This document shows positions 43,826 through 54,510 of a stretch of 64,000 nt of DNA, in pieces. Each line of letters starts with the position of its first letter. The first letter of the stretch is position 1. The notes below the pieces were generated by a model. The model was not told the DNA's origin and did no database searches. It saw nothing but the letters and a program-made list of their open reading frames with translations. This DNA comes from Trichosporon coremiiforme (taxonomy: Eukaryota > Basidiomycota > Tremellomycetes > Trichosporonales > Trichosporonaceae): contig BCJJ01000008.1 of NCBI GenBank assembly GCA_039545355.1, positions 1,661,004-1,725,003 of the forward strand. Reading direction: 5' to 3'. Made by a program: the position numbers and the translations under genes.

Positions 43826-46531
43826 CTAGCACCTCAGCCCATTCGCAGCGAGACGGCGGACGAAGCTTGCCCCGACCGACGCAAGGGGCAGCTTGACTCT
43901 GTGCTGCGGGTCGAGCTCGACGTCGCTCGTGACCGAGATTGTCGACAACGGCCTGAACGGCGGCGTGACTGTCGGTGTCTGCAGGTCGGGCTCGCTTTCC
44001 GTGTCGGCGCCGTCCCAGTGCAGGTATTGCGGATGGTGATCGGGGTCGAACACGTCAAACTCGTCTAGGATCTCCTCCTCCTCGAGCTCTTCCAGATCGA
44101 GGCTGGCGTCCATCAATGGGTCGGACTCACTCGGCTCCTCCTCTGACGAGTAGTGCGTGTTCGCCTCGCTGCTATCTGTGCTTGAATCTTCCAGGTCCAG
44201 GCTAATGTCCATGAGGAGCCCGTCGGGCTCCTCAACTGTGGTGTCTCTGGGCGGCCAGCCCAGGATTGGTAGTTCGGGGAGACGACCGGCAGCGCACTCG
44301 AGTCTATCCAGCATCGTCGGGTAAGGGACATAGCCAGTTGCCGACTGTGTTCCACACCTTGTTGTTTGCTGTTGCTGGCTCGACAACTGTAGACTCGCGA
44401 TACTTGTTCCCATACTCAAAGTCGCCCTCCAGCTCGAGCGACTCGGGGATGCTGATCGTGCTGAGCGCGCTGGCGCGGCTGTCGCGGCTGCGGCTTGACG
44501 CGACTGATTGTCGTTCTCGCCGCACGCGTACGAGCCACTCGGCGTCGCCCGCCTCCATCGAGGAGCGGCTGCTCCGCTTCGATGTAGACGGCCAGACGCC
44601 TCCCCAACTCCAAAATCCGACCCGAACTTGCCCAGAGATGAGCTTAAGCCCGAGCCAATACCGTCAAGCGGGCCTTCGTGCCACGCCGAACTGACCACGT
44701 TCGCGTCGCTCTCGACGGGACTATCCGCTGCGAGCGCGTGCGGGTCGTGCGCCTCCCCGTCCAGATCGCCGAGGACAGACTCGGGCACGTTCATCCGCAC
44801 CTGCTTCAGGCCCACGCCGTTGGGCACAGAGGGCGAGTGCGAATGCGTGAGCGGACTCCGCGGGCTCTTCGGGTACCTGCTGCCGCGGGACGATACACTC
44901 GTGATCGATTCGCGGTACGAGCGACGGGTCTTTGGTGTCGTGCTTGTCGGCGTGAGTGGGCTGCCAAGGACGGAGGCGGCGGAAGCGTCGCGGTCGAGGG
45001 AAGCCTGGCGCCTGGCGCGCGCGCTCTCGACGACGCCGGGCGGGAGGCTGCCGGCCATGCCCTTGCGGCCCATCTCGGCGAGGCGGAGGACGAGGTCGAC
45101 GTCTTCCTCCTCCTGCTTCTCCGACACGCTTGTGCGCCCCTCGAGGCGGCCCATAGTCACATCGTGGTACTCTTGCGCGGACTTTGGCGTGGTCACCGTC
45201 TCGTGCTTCTCCGGCGACGACGGCGTCGTGAATGACGTCTCGGGCGTGCTCTGCCCTTCGTTCAGAGAGAACGACGTGTGCGTCGATACGAGACTGTACC
45301 GCTGCGCCGGCGGAGGCACATAGCTGTTGATGCTCATGCGCTCGCTCGGCTGCGAGCTCATGAGACTGAGGCGACGCAGGCCGCGCTCGTCGACCTCGGT
45401 GACCGGCGGTGGATTGAACATGCTGCGCCGCTTGGCCTGGGCGGTGGCGACGGCACGCTGCTGGCGCGTCCGCTCCAGCATGGCCAGATATTCTTCTTTC
45501 CGCTTGCTGCTGGCAGAGCGAAGGTGGTCCTTCTGCCCCCGCAGGAGGGCTCCGCGGTACTGCTCGTTCTGGGAGTTGGAGCCGTCGGTCGCGGCCTCAT
45601 GCAGGTCGGGGAAGAGCTTGAGGTGCTCGGTTAAAAACTTGGCCGGGTTGGGCGTGACGGCGTCCGGGGAGGGCGAGCGCGATGCGACCGTCATGCTGCT
45701 GCGGTGGCTGAGCATGGACGACCGCTGGTAGTACTTTGCGCGGGGCATCGTTGCGCTCGATGCCGTGCGGCGGGGCACACCGACGGCGTTCGCGGGGTCC
45801 TGCCTGCTTGCGCGGCGGAGCACCTCGCGCAACAACGCCTGGGTGTCGCGCACCGGGATGCGGAACGAGGCAGGGTCATACGGACTAAACTCGTCCCACT
45901 TGTCGGCGTGGCGAGCATAGTGCCGAGGCACCAGCGCGTCGATCGGCCACACCGGGCGCGAGTAGCCCGTGCCACTAGGCGCCTGCGGCACAAACGCCTC
46001 CCATCGCGAAACGGCGATGCACAGCGCAAACTCGAGCTCACCCTCGCTCCACGAGCTGTGCAGCATCTGGTACAGCTGCGCGTCCATGACCTTGCCCGGG
46101 CTCAGCATCAGGTCGCGCAGTGACGAGTGCCCCGCCGGCTCCTCGAGGTCGAACGTGTCAATGTCCGGGAAGTCCGGGTCCGAGTCGTCGGATGGCCGCC
46201 GGGTAATCGTTGGCCGCCGCGGACGGAGCGCACCGAGAGCGCTGAACGGCAGCGTCGTCGGGCTCAGCGTCATGGGCGAGAGGGGCATGGGGCTTGCCGG
46301 CGCCGACGTGACATTACTGCTCACGACACTAGCGGTGCTGGGTGTGGGGAAGACGGTCCGTCTGTCGTATGAGATTGTGTTTATCGGTGGTCTGGTGTCG
46401 GCGGGGGAACTGATGGTGGACCGCTTGGACGGCCCGTTGTGTATCGAGTGATGGATCGGGTGTCGCTGAGGTTCAATGAAAGAGAGAGATATTGGAGGTC
46501 GTTTGACCTGTTGCGCATCTGGCACCGCCAT
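43826..46531 (-). CDS. Large Ser-rich hypothetical protein, internal frame change
   Basis: An uninterrupted frame of 901 codons starts with MAVPDAQQVKRPP and ends SFVRRLAANGLRC. No family recognised. Visible features: Ser/Thr/Pro-rich N terminus; a folded-looking block at residues ~130-260 (SLRDLMLSPGKVMDAQLYQM, WSEGELEFALCIAVSRWEAF, YDPASFRIPVRDTQALLREV); a basic coiled segment near 340-370; an acidic C-terminal region with repeated DISLDLEDSS/DASLDLEEL elements. Between about 44640 and 44300 third-position GC supports a different frame, containing MEAGDAEWLVRVRRERQS and STISIPESLELEGDFEYGN. Two introns could join the frames (44660..44600 and 44359..44300, approximate, both with GAG acceptors and no clear branch site), or two compensating indels are present. 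So the ends are reliable and the middle is not. Confidence 0.7.
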   Translation of the reverse strand: MAVPDAQQVKRPPISLSFIEPQRHPIHHSIHNGPSKRSTISSPADTRPPINTISYDRRTVFPTPSTASVVSSNVTSAPASPMPLSPMTLSPTTLPFSALGALRPRRPTITRRPSDDSDPDFPDIDTFDLEEPAGHSSLRDLMLSPGKVMDAQLYQMLHSSWSEGELEFALCIAVSRWEAFVPQAPSGTGYSRPVWPIDALVPRHYARHADKWDEFSPYDPASFRIPVRDTQALLREVLRRASRQDPANAVGVPRRTASSATMPRAKYYQRSSMLSHRSSMTVASRSPSPDAVTPNPAKFLTEHLKLFPDLHEAATDGSNSQNEQYRGALLRGQKDHLRSASSKRKEEYLAMLERTRQQRAVATAQAKRRSMFNPPPVTEVDERGLRRLSLMSSQPSERMSINSYVPPPAQRYSLVSTHTSFSLNEGQSTPETSFTTPSSPEKHETVTTPKSAQEYHDVTMGRLEGRTSVSEKQEEEDVDLVLRLAEMGRKGMAGSLPPGVVESARARRQASLDRDASAASVLGSPLTPTSTTPKTRRSYRESITSVSSRGSRYPKSPRSPLTHSHSPSVPNGVGLKQVRMNVPESVLGDLDGEAHDPHALAADSPVESDANVVSSAWHEGPLDGIGSGLSSSLGKFGSDFGVGEASGRLHRSGAAAPRWRRATPSGSYACGENDNQSRQAAAATAAPARSARSASPSRSSWRATLSMGTSIASLQLSSQQQQTTRCGTQSATGYVPYPTMLDRLECAAGRLPELPILGWPPRDTTVEEPDGLLMDISLDLEDSSTDSSEANTHYSSEEEPSESDPLMDASLDLEELEEEEILDEFDVFDPDHHPQYLHWDGADTESEPDLQTPTVTPPFRPLSTISVTSDVELDPQHRVKLPLASVGASFVRRLAANGLRC

Positions 46532-48720
46532 TGCGCAAGAACCTCTAGGATCGAGTTGACGAAGAGGCTCGCAGGCAGGCGTGAGCGTGGGGCGAACGGC
46601 CTAGCGCGAAGTGTTCGAGTGGGTCTATGAGCTAAGCTGCAAGGAGGAAATTTGAGCGACTGGAGCACCGGTGCTGCAGTGCGCTATGCGGCACGCTCGC
46701 TCGAAAGTGAGACGCAAGCACACGAGCACACGAGCACACGAGTACGGACGATGGGGGAGGTTAGGGAAGGATCGCACGAGCTCAGGAGTGACCCGGCGAC
46801 CCGACGACCCGGGCGGAGCAGCCGGAATCGAACTAAGGACGGGGTCGTTGGCCGGGCACGGGGACGCCACCGAAGAGCAGCGTAATTTCGAACCGGGACA
46901 GATCGGTCGGACACTGACAATGCCGAGCCAGGTCCGTGGGATGTGCGAACGTGCAGGTGCAGCCGGCGAAGAGTCCTGCGCTTCCTACGCCGAACAGTCC
47001 TGGGTGTTTCGAAGTTGTCCTGTTTGTTGTCCTGGACACGACCCGTAATCAGAATGAGTGCCTTGTGCACGGGCGGTGTGGCGTCGAGCGTCGAATCGTG
47101 CAGTGATGCCTACCGCTAGCTGTTCGAAGCACGCTGAGCTGTCGTTCGTTCGTTCGTGTGTTGTTTCGTCCCAAGGTCGAGGAGGAGGCGTTGCAGGCGT
47201 CGAGGGAAGACACGAGTCCGGTTGGGACAAGCCGGGGATGGAGAGAGCAGGAGTGGGTGGTTGAGTGGAATGAATAGGGATATGAAATGTTTATCGAGGG
47301 GCTGGGCGTTGGCCGTGTTTGTTTGACACAGTCGTCGGAAATGAGCGAAAGGGAGATTTGTTTACACGGTGCGCACGAATGTGACGACGATGACGGTGGA
47401 GGCAGCGTACAGCGCAGCTTGGGATACAGGTGCACGCGAGTAACAAGGAGTAACAGAGAGTGACAAGGAGTGACAGGCTGTGGATGGGATGGAGGAATTG
47501 ACGATGATGGCAAGCAGGCCAGGTATGCCGTATACCGATTGCCGGTGAGGGTCGGCGAGGGTGAGAGGGTGAGTGAGCGACTAGCGACCGACCTACCAAA
47601 CCGTAGTGCAGGGTCGGATCCAGCGGAATCAAGGTGCCAGAATGCCGTCCCTGTATGCATCCTATGCATCTCCTGAACACTCACTTCCCCCTCGTACTCT
47701 GCTTCGAATGCATGCGTCTGCGTTTGAATGCTTGCAATGCTTGCTTGCTTCAGCAGTCGATCCATCCTAGACATCCCGGGGTCAGACGTCAGACCCTCCT
47801 GAGGACTGACTACTGGGACCGTGGAACCGGACTTGTACCCGTCTACCATGTCCCGCGCATGATCCGTTTCCGTCATGACATGTCACTGCTCTCTGCACTC
47901 TGGATCTGACACTCGACACGTCCTGACACGTCTGGACCATTGCATGGGCTTGGCACTACCACATGCTGACATGCTGACATGCTGACATGCTGACATGCTG
48001 ACATGCTGACATGCTGCGCCACCCGTCTCAAGTACCATGGAGCATACAAGCATACCCGGCTGGCCCATGACTGTGACTGCCTCCCTCTTGTGCGTGGGCA
48101 TCACCAGGTGCTCGTCAGTTAGTCACTGTCTCAATCTTATCTATGCGTGTGCGTGTGCGTATGCGTGTAATGTGTGCATGCACACGAGTGTGCCAGCACA
48201 ACCAGCACATCACTAGACTATCCATGCACTCTCCTCCTCGTTTGTCCCACTGCAGGGAGTCTACGGCTCGGCTTGTAAGGCTTTCTTTACGCAATCCCTT
48301 CAACTTTCCTTGACATCCATCTCCTTGCCGCAGCATGGCCTGAGGCCCGAAACCTGCCATGCCACACCCATCCGAACGGAATGTCTTTGGCTCCTCTTGT
48401 ACACACCCGCTCTCTTCACTTTGTCATGTCGAATCGGTCGGCGTGACAAGCCAACCATTCATCGACGAGCATCACCTGTCCATGCCCCTGCCCCTGCCCC
48501 TACTCACCACCACCCATTCAGTGTACTGTAACTCTGTCACCCCTCGTCACTCTTCATTCAATCTCATCTCGACATGCTCATGCTCCTGGCCAGGGCAGCT
48601 CAGGCCTCTCCAACAATGGCTGGCTGTTTGCAGCAATTCACTCCGCCGAGGTCACGTTATACATCAGCAGTCGTCAATCAAAGTACAGAATACAAGCCCA
48701 TGTAAATACCGTCAGGCCTT
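46532..48720. other. Long intergenic region between Ser-rich gene and SCC3
   Basis: About 2.2 kb without a supported gene. It holds CACGAGCA-type short repeats near 46718-46741, ATGCAT hexamers near 47656-47715, and the octamer array at 47961. CT-rich sequence on the minus strand at 47230-47700 looks like a leader of the Ser-rich gene. Confidence 0.5.
47961..48016. repeat. Perfect octamer tandem repeat, 7 units
   Basis: ACATGCTG is repeated seven times without a mismatch (56 bp). Its complement CAGCATGT could be a protein-binding site array, but nothing beyond the repetition is seen. Confidence 0.95.
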
Positions 48721-51700
48721 CTAAACCTTTCTGCGCTTCGCATTAGGCTCGCCCTCGCCTCCCTCGCCCTCCCCTTCCGGCATGGCGTCAAACTCGATGT
48801 CGATCTGCGCACTCATGTCCAGGTCAATGTCGGGCAACGACTCCGAGTCAGGGTGCGCCCGCTTGCCGTTCGTCTTTGTCGGCGTGGCGACGTCATCCTC
48901 GTCCATCGCGTCCCAGTTCGCCTCGACATCTTTCGATATCGGCGCTGGCGTCGACGCGACTGGCGGAGCGGGGGTCGCTGTCGGCGTGATGTCGTCGTCT
49001 TCGTCGCTGCCCTCGATGACGGCAGCGCTCTTGCGCATCTCCTTGCGAATCTTGAGCGCCGTGTCCTTGCTGGCGGCACCGACGAGGCGCTTCTCGTAGT
49101 TGCGGTACGCAGCCGTGCCTCGGGCAGCATCGGGCGCGCCGCACCTCCCAACAGCCTCCTCGAGATGTGCACGGATCTTCAGCGCGTCGCTTCCGCTGAT
49201 AGGCCCCACGAGGTGCGACAGCGGCTTGAAGTACGACATGAGTTGATGGCGCTTCGCGGCGGCACGTCGCTTGCCGTCCTGGTCCTTAGCCTGAGACTGT
49301 TGTTTCACCAGCGCCGCAAACTTTTTGAAAATCCAGTCAATGTTGGCAACGTGCAGGTCGCACACCTCGTCGGAACGAATCTGCCGCAGGACCGTGAAGT
49401 GCGTGCCGTGCACGACGAACGATTGCGCCGCCGTTCGCGCGAGCGCATTGGTCGCGTCCGGGTCGTCCTCATCGTCCTCGAGGAAGATGGTGAAGGACTG
49501 GAGTTAGTTCCTTGTCCGCAATCCTTTACTTACGTTCTGAAGTGCTTCACTGATGACGTGCTGCACAGTGGTGGCATCATTGTTGTAGATGCCCTCGTCA
49601 CGAAGCACGTCGACGAGCTTCTTGACGACCGTGTCGTAGGTCGATCCGAACCGTCCGTAGTGCATGAGCGGCTCCTTCGCCTGCTCGACGTCGAGGACGC
49701 CGCACCGAACAGCGGCAACAAATGCAGAGACGAGCTGCAGGAACTGGAACTCGCGCTGCGCCTCCTCGAGCGACGGCTCGTCCCCGTCGTTGCTGTCGTC
49801 GTCCTGAATGTCGGTCGCGTATCGCTCAACGGCGGCCTGGAATGCGCCTCCGAGTCGGCTCTGCTTGTCAAGGGCCATCTCGAGGGCGCACACCTTGGCG
49901 GCGGGCGCGAACGCCTCGTTGCGCTTCTGGAACACGACGAACAGGTTGATGTACGCGATGAACGCCTGTCTCCGCACGGCGTCGGCCGGGTTCGCGCGCG
50001 CAGCGACCGCAAAGCTCTCGAACAATTCGACCGCCTCGTTACGGCGTGTCCGGAGGAGGCGGACCTTGTCCTGGTCGTCCAGGTCAGACTCGGTGAACCG
50101 CTTGAAGAGCCACGTCAAGTGGAGAAACACGATCTGCAGAGCCTGCTCCACGAGCTTCGCTTCCTCCTTGTAACCGAGACTTCCGCGGCCGGCGAAGGCA
50201 GACACAATCGTCCAGCCCGCACTCTGGCCGCCCTCCTCGTCCTCCATAGCGGTCGAGATGTCGCGGCTGCGCGCGAGCAGGCTGATGCGGAGTAGAATCG
50301 CCTCGATGGCAGTGACCTGGTCTTCGTCGATCGACATCGACGGCACGTCTTCGCCGTTGAGAACGTCGCGGAGCGACGTGAACAGCGCTTCCTCGAGCTC
50401 GCCCAGCTTTGGGGCGTTGATCATCGCCATCGACTCGTTCGCGTTCAGCGTGTTGATCGCCTGCATGGCGGCAGTCAGGACAGCCTGGTCGGTGTGCTGC
50501 AGGAACTGCTTCGTGACGTCGTCCCACAGCGTCTGATACGCGGCTGTCTTCTGCGCCTCGAGGTACACGGCGAGGTTCATGTGTTCCGGGATCGCGAGCA
50601 CGCCAACAATGCGGTTGACGTCAGCCTGGTGCTTGGTGAACAGCTTGGGGAGCACCTGCAGCAGCGCCTTGGTCTTCTGCTCGTCCTCGTCATCCTCCTC
50701 CTCCTTGATGCACGCGATCAGCATTTCCAGCAGGAAGTCCTCTTCCTTCTCCGTCAGCAGCCACATGTCCTGGTCCGCAGTCGAATGGTCGAGGAGCAGA
50801 TAGTTGACGAGGGCGTTCCAGTCGTCGAGCAGCTCCATGTGGTTGGACAGCGCCTCGGTCGCGGCCGCAGCACGGGTCGTCGAGTTGAAGCTGGAGTCGG
50901 GGATGAGGGTAGCCGCCTGCTTGGATGAGCTGGCCTCCTCGTCCGGCTCATCGAGCGCCTGAGACGTCTCAACGAGCAAGCTGGCGAGCGCTTTCCACTC
51001 GAGCCGGCGCTCCATGTCCACGCCCTTCACGTTGCCGGCGCGCTTCTTCTTCGCTGGCCTCAGCGCCTCCCACTCCTTTTGCAGCTCCTCCTTCTTCTCC
51101 TCCCACAGGCCCTCGACGAATCCAGCCGCCGCGTTGCGGATGCGCGCCTCCTGGTCAAAGATGAGACGCGCGACCTTGCCTCGCTGGTCGTCCTCGTCGT
51201 CCTCGAGCGCGCCAGCCTTGTCGATCAAGGTGATGACAGAGATGGCGTTCGTGCGCACCGGCGTCTCGACATCCAGCGTCGCCATCTGCACGAGACGTGG
51301 CGCAAGACGCGTTGTGAACGATCCAGCACTGCCGGCCGAGTTCGAGTTGGAGTACAGGCCCTGCAGCGCCTTGACGGTCTCAAGACGAGCTCGGCCGTCG
51401 GGGTCGTTCGTGCCACGGACGAAGTAGTTGAGGTATCCCGACGAGACGTACTTCTCCGGGAACTTCTTGACCCAAACGCCGAGCTCGCGGAGGCAGTCGG
51501 TACGGATCGCCGGATCGGCGTCACGCACGCGGTGCACGAACATGCTGTCATCAGCTCAGCTGCATACGTTGGTAGCTTACACATTGAAGATCTCCTGCAT
51601 GTACTCCTCGAGTTTCGTCTTGCGCTCATGCGTCTCCTTGACCTTCTTTTCTGCGTCCGCGAGACGCTTCTTGGCAGCCGCGTTGGATCCGGCCTTCTTC

Positions 51701-52682
51701 GCCTCGGCTTCTCGCTGGCGCTGCTTGATGCTGAGCTCCTTGGAGACAGAGGCGGCAGCCTCGCAGAGCGCCGAGTTGATTTTCAGGGCGATGAACGTCG
51801 CAGTGTGCCGGATGGGGCGGAGGGGGGAGGACGTCATCGAGTGAAGCCACGAGAGGAGCAGCGGCATCAGCGGCACGCTGTGTTTCGTGCTGTCGGCATC
51901 CTCGTAGAGGTGGGGTGTGAGGTAGAGGGTGGCGATGAGATGGGCGACAACAGTCGACAGGTTCGCTTTGAACCCGCGCAGCCTCTTGTCTTTTGAGATC
52001 AGGGGGTAGACGGCCGTGTTCGTCTAACGTTAGCTGGCAGCCGTGATCCCAGCTCACCTTCACACTCTCATCCTGGATGCGCTCAATCGCGTCAACAACA
52101 CCGTCCTGGTCCATAGCCTCATTCTCATCCACGTCGGCACTGAGGCCGCATGCCCGCACGATGAAGAGAATCAGCTCGTGAACTGCAGCGCGTTCCTTGT
52201 CCTCATCGCCGGCGGTGCCCTGGTAGTTGTGGACCCAGTCCTCGACAAGGGGCTGCAGCGCCGTGTCCGGTGTGATAACCGCGTCTGTTGTCAGCTATTG
52301 AAAACTCTCGGGAGCTCACTGAAAAGTCCAGAGTCGGTCTTGAACCCCTCTGCCGGCTGGACGTGCCGAGGAAGGTCTTCCTCGACTGTTTTCTTCTTCT
52401 TCGGTGCCTTGGGTGCGCGCGGCTTGCGCTGTTTCCGGGGACGCTCGCTCTCGCTTTCAGACTGGGGTCAGCTAACCTCGCCTCTTTGCAAGTTCACGTC
52501 AGAGCCTTCTTTTCCTGTTGGACGTCAGCGAAACGCGCGAAGAATGGCGAGGGAAGGAGGGCAGGAGCACGCGACGCGTCGTGCGTCCTGTCCGGGGTGT
52601 ACGCACCGTTCAGGGGGGATGCGAAGCGCTGGGGCGCCTTACGCTCGCGGGTGCCGCGCCGTGGTTCGTCTCCGAGGGACAT
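48721..52682 (-). CDS. SCC3: Cohesin subunit Scc3/Irr1 (STAG family)
   Basis: HEAT-rich cohesin subunit that binds Scc1/Rad21 and DNA and supports sister-chromatid cohesion. Exons on the minus strand: 52682..52498, 52453..52320, 52284..52058, 52023..51581, 51544..49534 and 49497..48721; about 1258 aa. The join at 52497/52453 is least certain: the nearer acceptor (52462) breaks the frame, the one at 52454 keeps it. Family blocks: GTRERKAPQRF near the start; LISKDKRLRGFKANLSTVVA (STAG domain); YMQEIFNVMFVHRVRDADPA with IRTDCLRELGVWVKKFP and YLNYFVRGTNDPDGRARLET (stromalin conserved domain); DEVCDLHVANIDWIFKKFA in the C-terminal part. The end is acidic, then a basic KRRKV that may be a nuclear signal. 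It shares a 313-bp divergent promoter with the next gene. Confidence 0.88.
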
Positions 52683-52995
52683 TGATGCCAGATGTGTGCT
52701 GGATGGCACGATGGGGGACGGAGCGGTGTCGAGCCAGCGTCAACAACAACATGACCTAACCTCTCGAGCGGTGCCGGATGCCTGAGCTGGGGCTGCCCCG
52801 CGCTTATTCAGTCCACCCCCTTAAAACACCAGGTGACTGGACTGACGCAGCCAAGCGACGCGTCCCAGACCACCAACCGCGTAGCGTTACGTAACACCGC
52901 ATGGCAACAGGGGTACGATATCATGAAGCAGCAGGAACGGATTGGTTGTTGACAATGAGCACACGCCCTCTCTCACTGCATCCCATGCCGCCCAG

Positions 52996-54422
52996 ATGCC
53001 TCCCATGCGACGGCGCTATGGCACACGATCACAGTCACAGTCACAGTCACAGTCTCAGTCCCAGCCCCAGCTGGAGGACTCGCAGCGGCCCAACTCGCTC
53101 GCCTCGCTCCCGCCCAACCGCGGCGCCTCGATCGCGGTCGCCGGCCCGGTGACCGCCGAGCACGTCGCGTGGGGCGCTGCCGAGGCCCTCGCCGCGATCG
53201 CAGACTGTAACCACATCGACCGCGACCTCGAGAACCTGGTTCCGATACCGAGGCGCCGGTTTGGCGAGCCCCCAGTAAAGGACAAAGGGAAAGCCAAGGC
53301 GGGGAACTACTGGCGCACAGCGACGCTCGCGTTCGCATGTACTTGTGAGCTACATGATACTGTTGTCTAGTTTAGCTGACAACAGGCAACCTCCCCCGAT
53401 ACCCGCGAGCGTGGGTTTCAACCCCGCCGAAACTGCAGCTCGGCAGTGGCCGCCTCGAGCTCCCCGAGTGGTCGACGGACGTCTTCGACGACCCAGACCC
53501 GGAACAGAACGACCTGCCCGACTTCGATGAGCTGTGGCGCGCGCTCCCGCCTCTCGCTGTTCCGCCACCAGTCTTACCGGCACACTCGCGGATATTCCCC
53601 CGGCTATCGTCGCCCCGCTCCTCCTCTCCGGCTGAGCGCTCCAGCTCCCTGCCCCTCGCGACGCAGCGCGCGGAACCGAACCTCTCCGCGCGGCGCGAGT
53701 GGTGGCGCACCACCATAGAAAGAGATTCGCGATACGGCCTGATCGACACTGTGCTCAAGGCAGAGTACCCGACGCCGTTCGTCCCCTCTGTCCCGCGGAC
53801 GGAGGACGAGTGGAAGCTCCCCAAGCGCCTGGGACAGCAGCGGCACCCTTTCCACCCCGACGTGCATGTGTACCTCCGCCGCTCCGGGGCGAGGGTGCAC
53901 TGGATCGTGCCCGTTCATGGGCCAGTCATCATACCCGGCTGGGGCGACCCGGTCGCCGGCTCCAGGACGCCGTTCACGTCCCGCGGCGAGATGGACGAGA
54001 AGCCGACCGAGCCGAGGGGAGAGGAGAAGGCGCGGCCCGTCCTCTGGACGCCCGAGCTTCTGAAGGTCTTTGTCGCTGCGCTCATCGAGCTGCAGCACGA
54101 GGGGAGGTATGGCCGCCTACGCATAGCGCCGTCTGGGCCGAAGCCGGACCCCTTCCTCGCCCCCGGCAGGGGTAATGTACCCGCGTCGCACTCTTATGTG
54201 CCGAAACGAAGGAAGCGGCCAAAGTCGGACGAGTCCGAGCTTTTCACGCCAGAGGACGTCCCGCCCGTCGGCGTCGAGTGCGGCGACCACGTGCGCGTGT
54301 ACGTCGACGCGCACAAGGCGCTCTCTTTCCGAACATGGCTGAACCATTGGGACGAGGGCCGGTTCGCCAAGTGCCGTTTCGCGCTTGTCGCGCCTATGGG
54401 CGAATGTTTGATTGTAGCATAG
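52996..54422 (+). CDS. Hypothetical protein
   Basis: Exons 52996..53344 and 53386..54422, 41-nt intron (GTGAGC donor, TTTAGCTGACAACAG end); 461 aa. Starts MPPMRRRYGTRSQSQSQ, a short SQ-repeat and basic N terminus. Later blocks include LELPEWSTDVFDDPDPEQND, IERDSRYGLIDTVLKAEYP, HPDVHVYLRRSGARVHWIVP, PVLWTPELLKVFVAALIELQ and a basic patch PKRRKRPK, which could be a nuclear-localisation signal. Codon bias is as strong as in neighbours, so the gene looks real. I do not recognise the family. Divergent from SCC3 and convergent with eIF2-beta (88 bp between stops). Confidence 0.72.
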
Positions 54423-54510
54423 TCATTTTGGGTTTCCAGTTACACTTCAGTTGTATCACGTTTCTGCCTGTACGCAATGCATAGTATACACCACAACTGC
54501 AAACTCTCGT

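Noticed and set aside
46800..46870. Possible third tRNA (GTTCGATTC-like motif on the minus strand)
   Set aside because: The flanking bases do not pair into a T stem and no acceptor or anticodon stem could be formed.
48853..50295. 480-codon plus-strand frame
   Set aside because: Antisense shadow of SCC3 exons 5-6, crossing a real intron.
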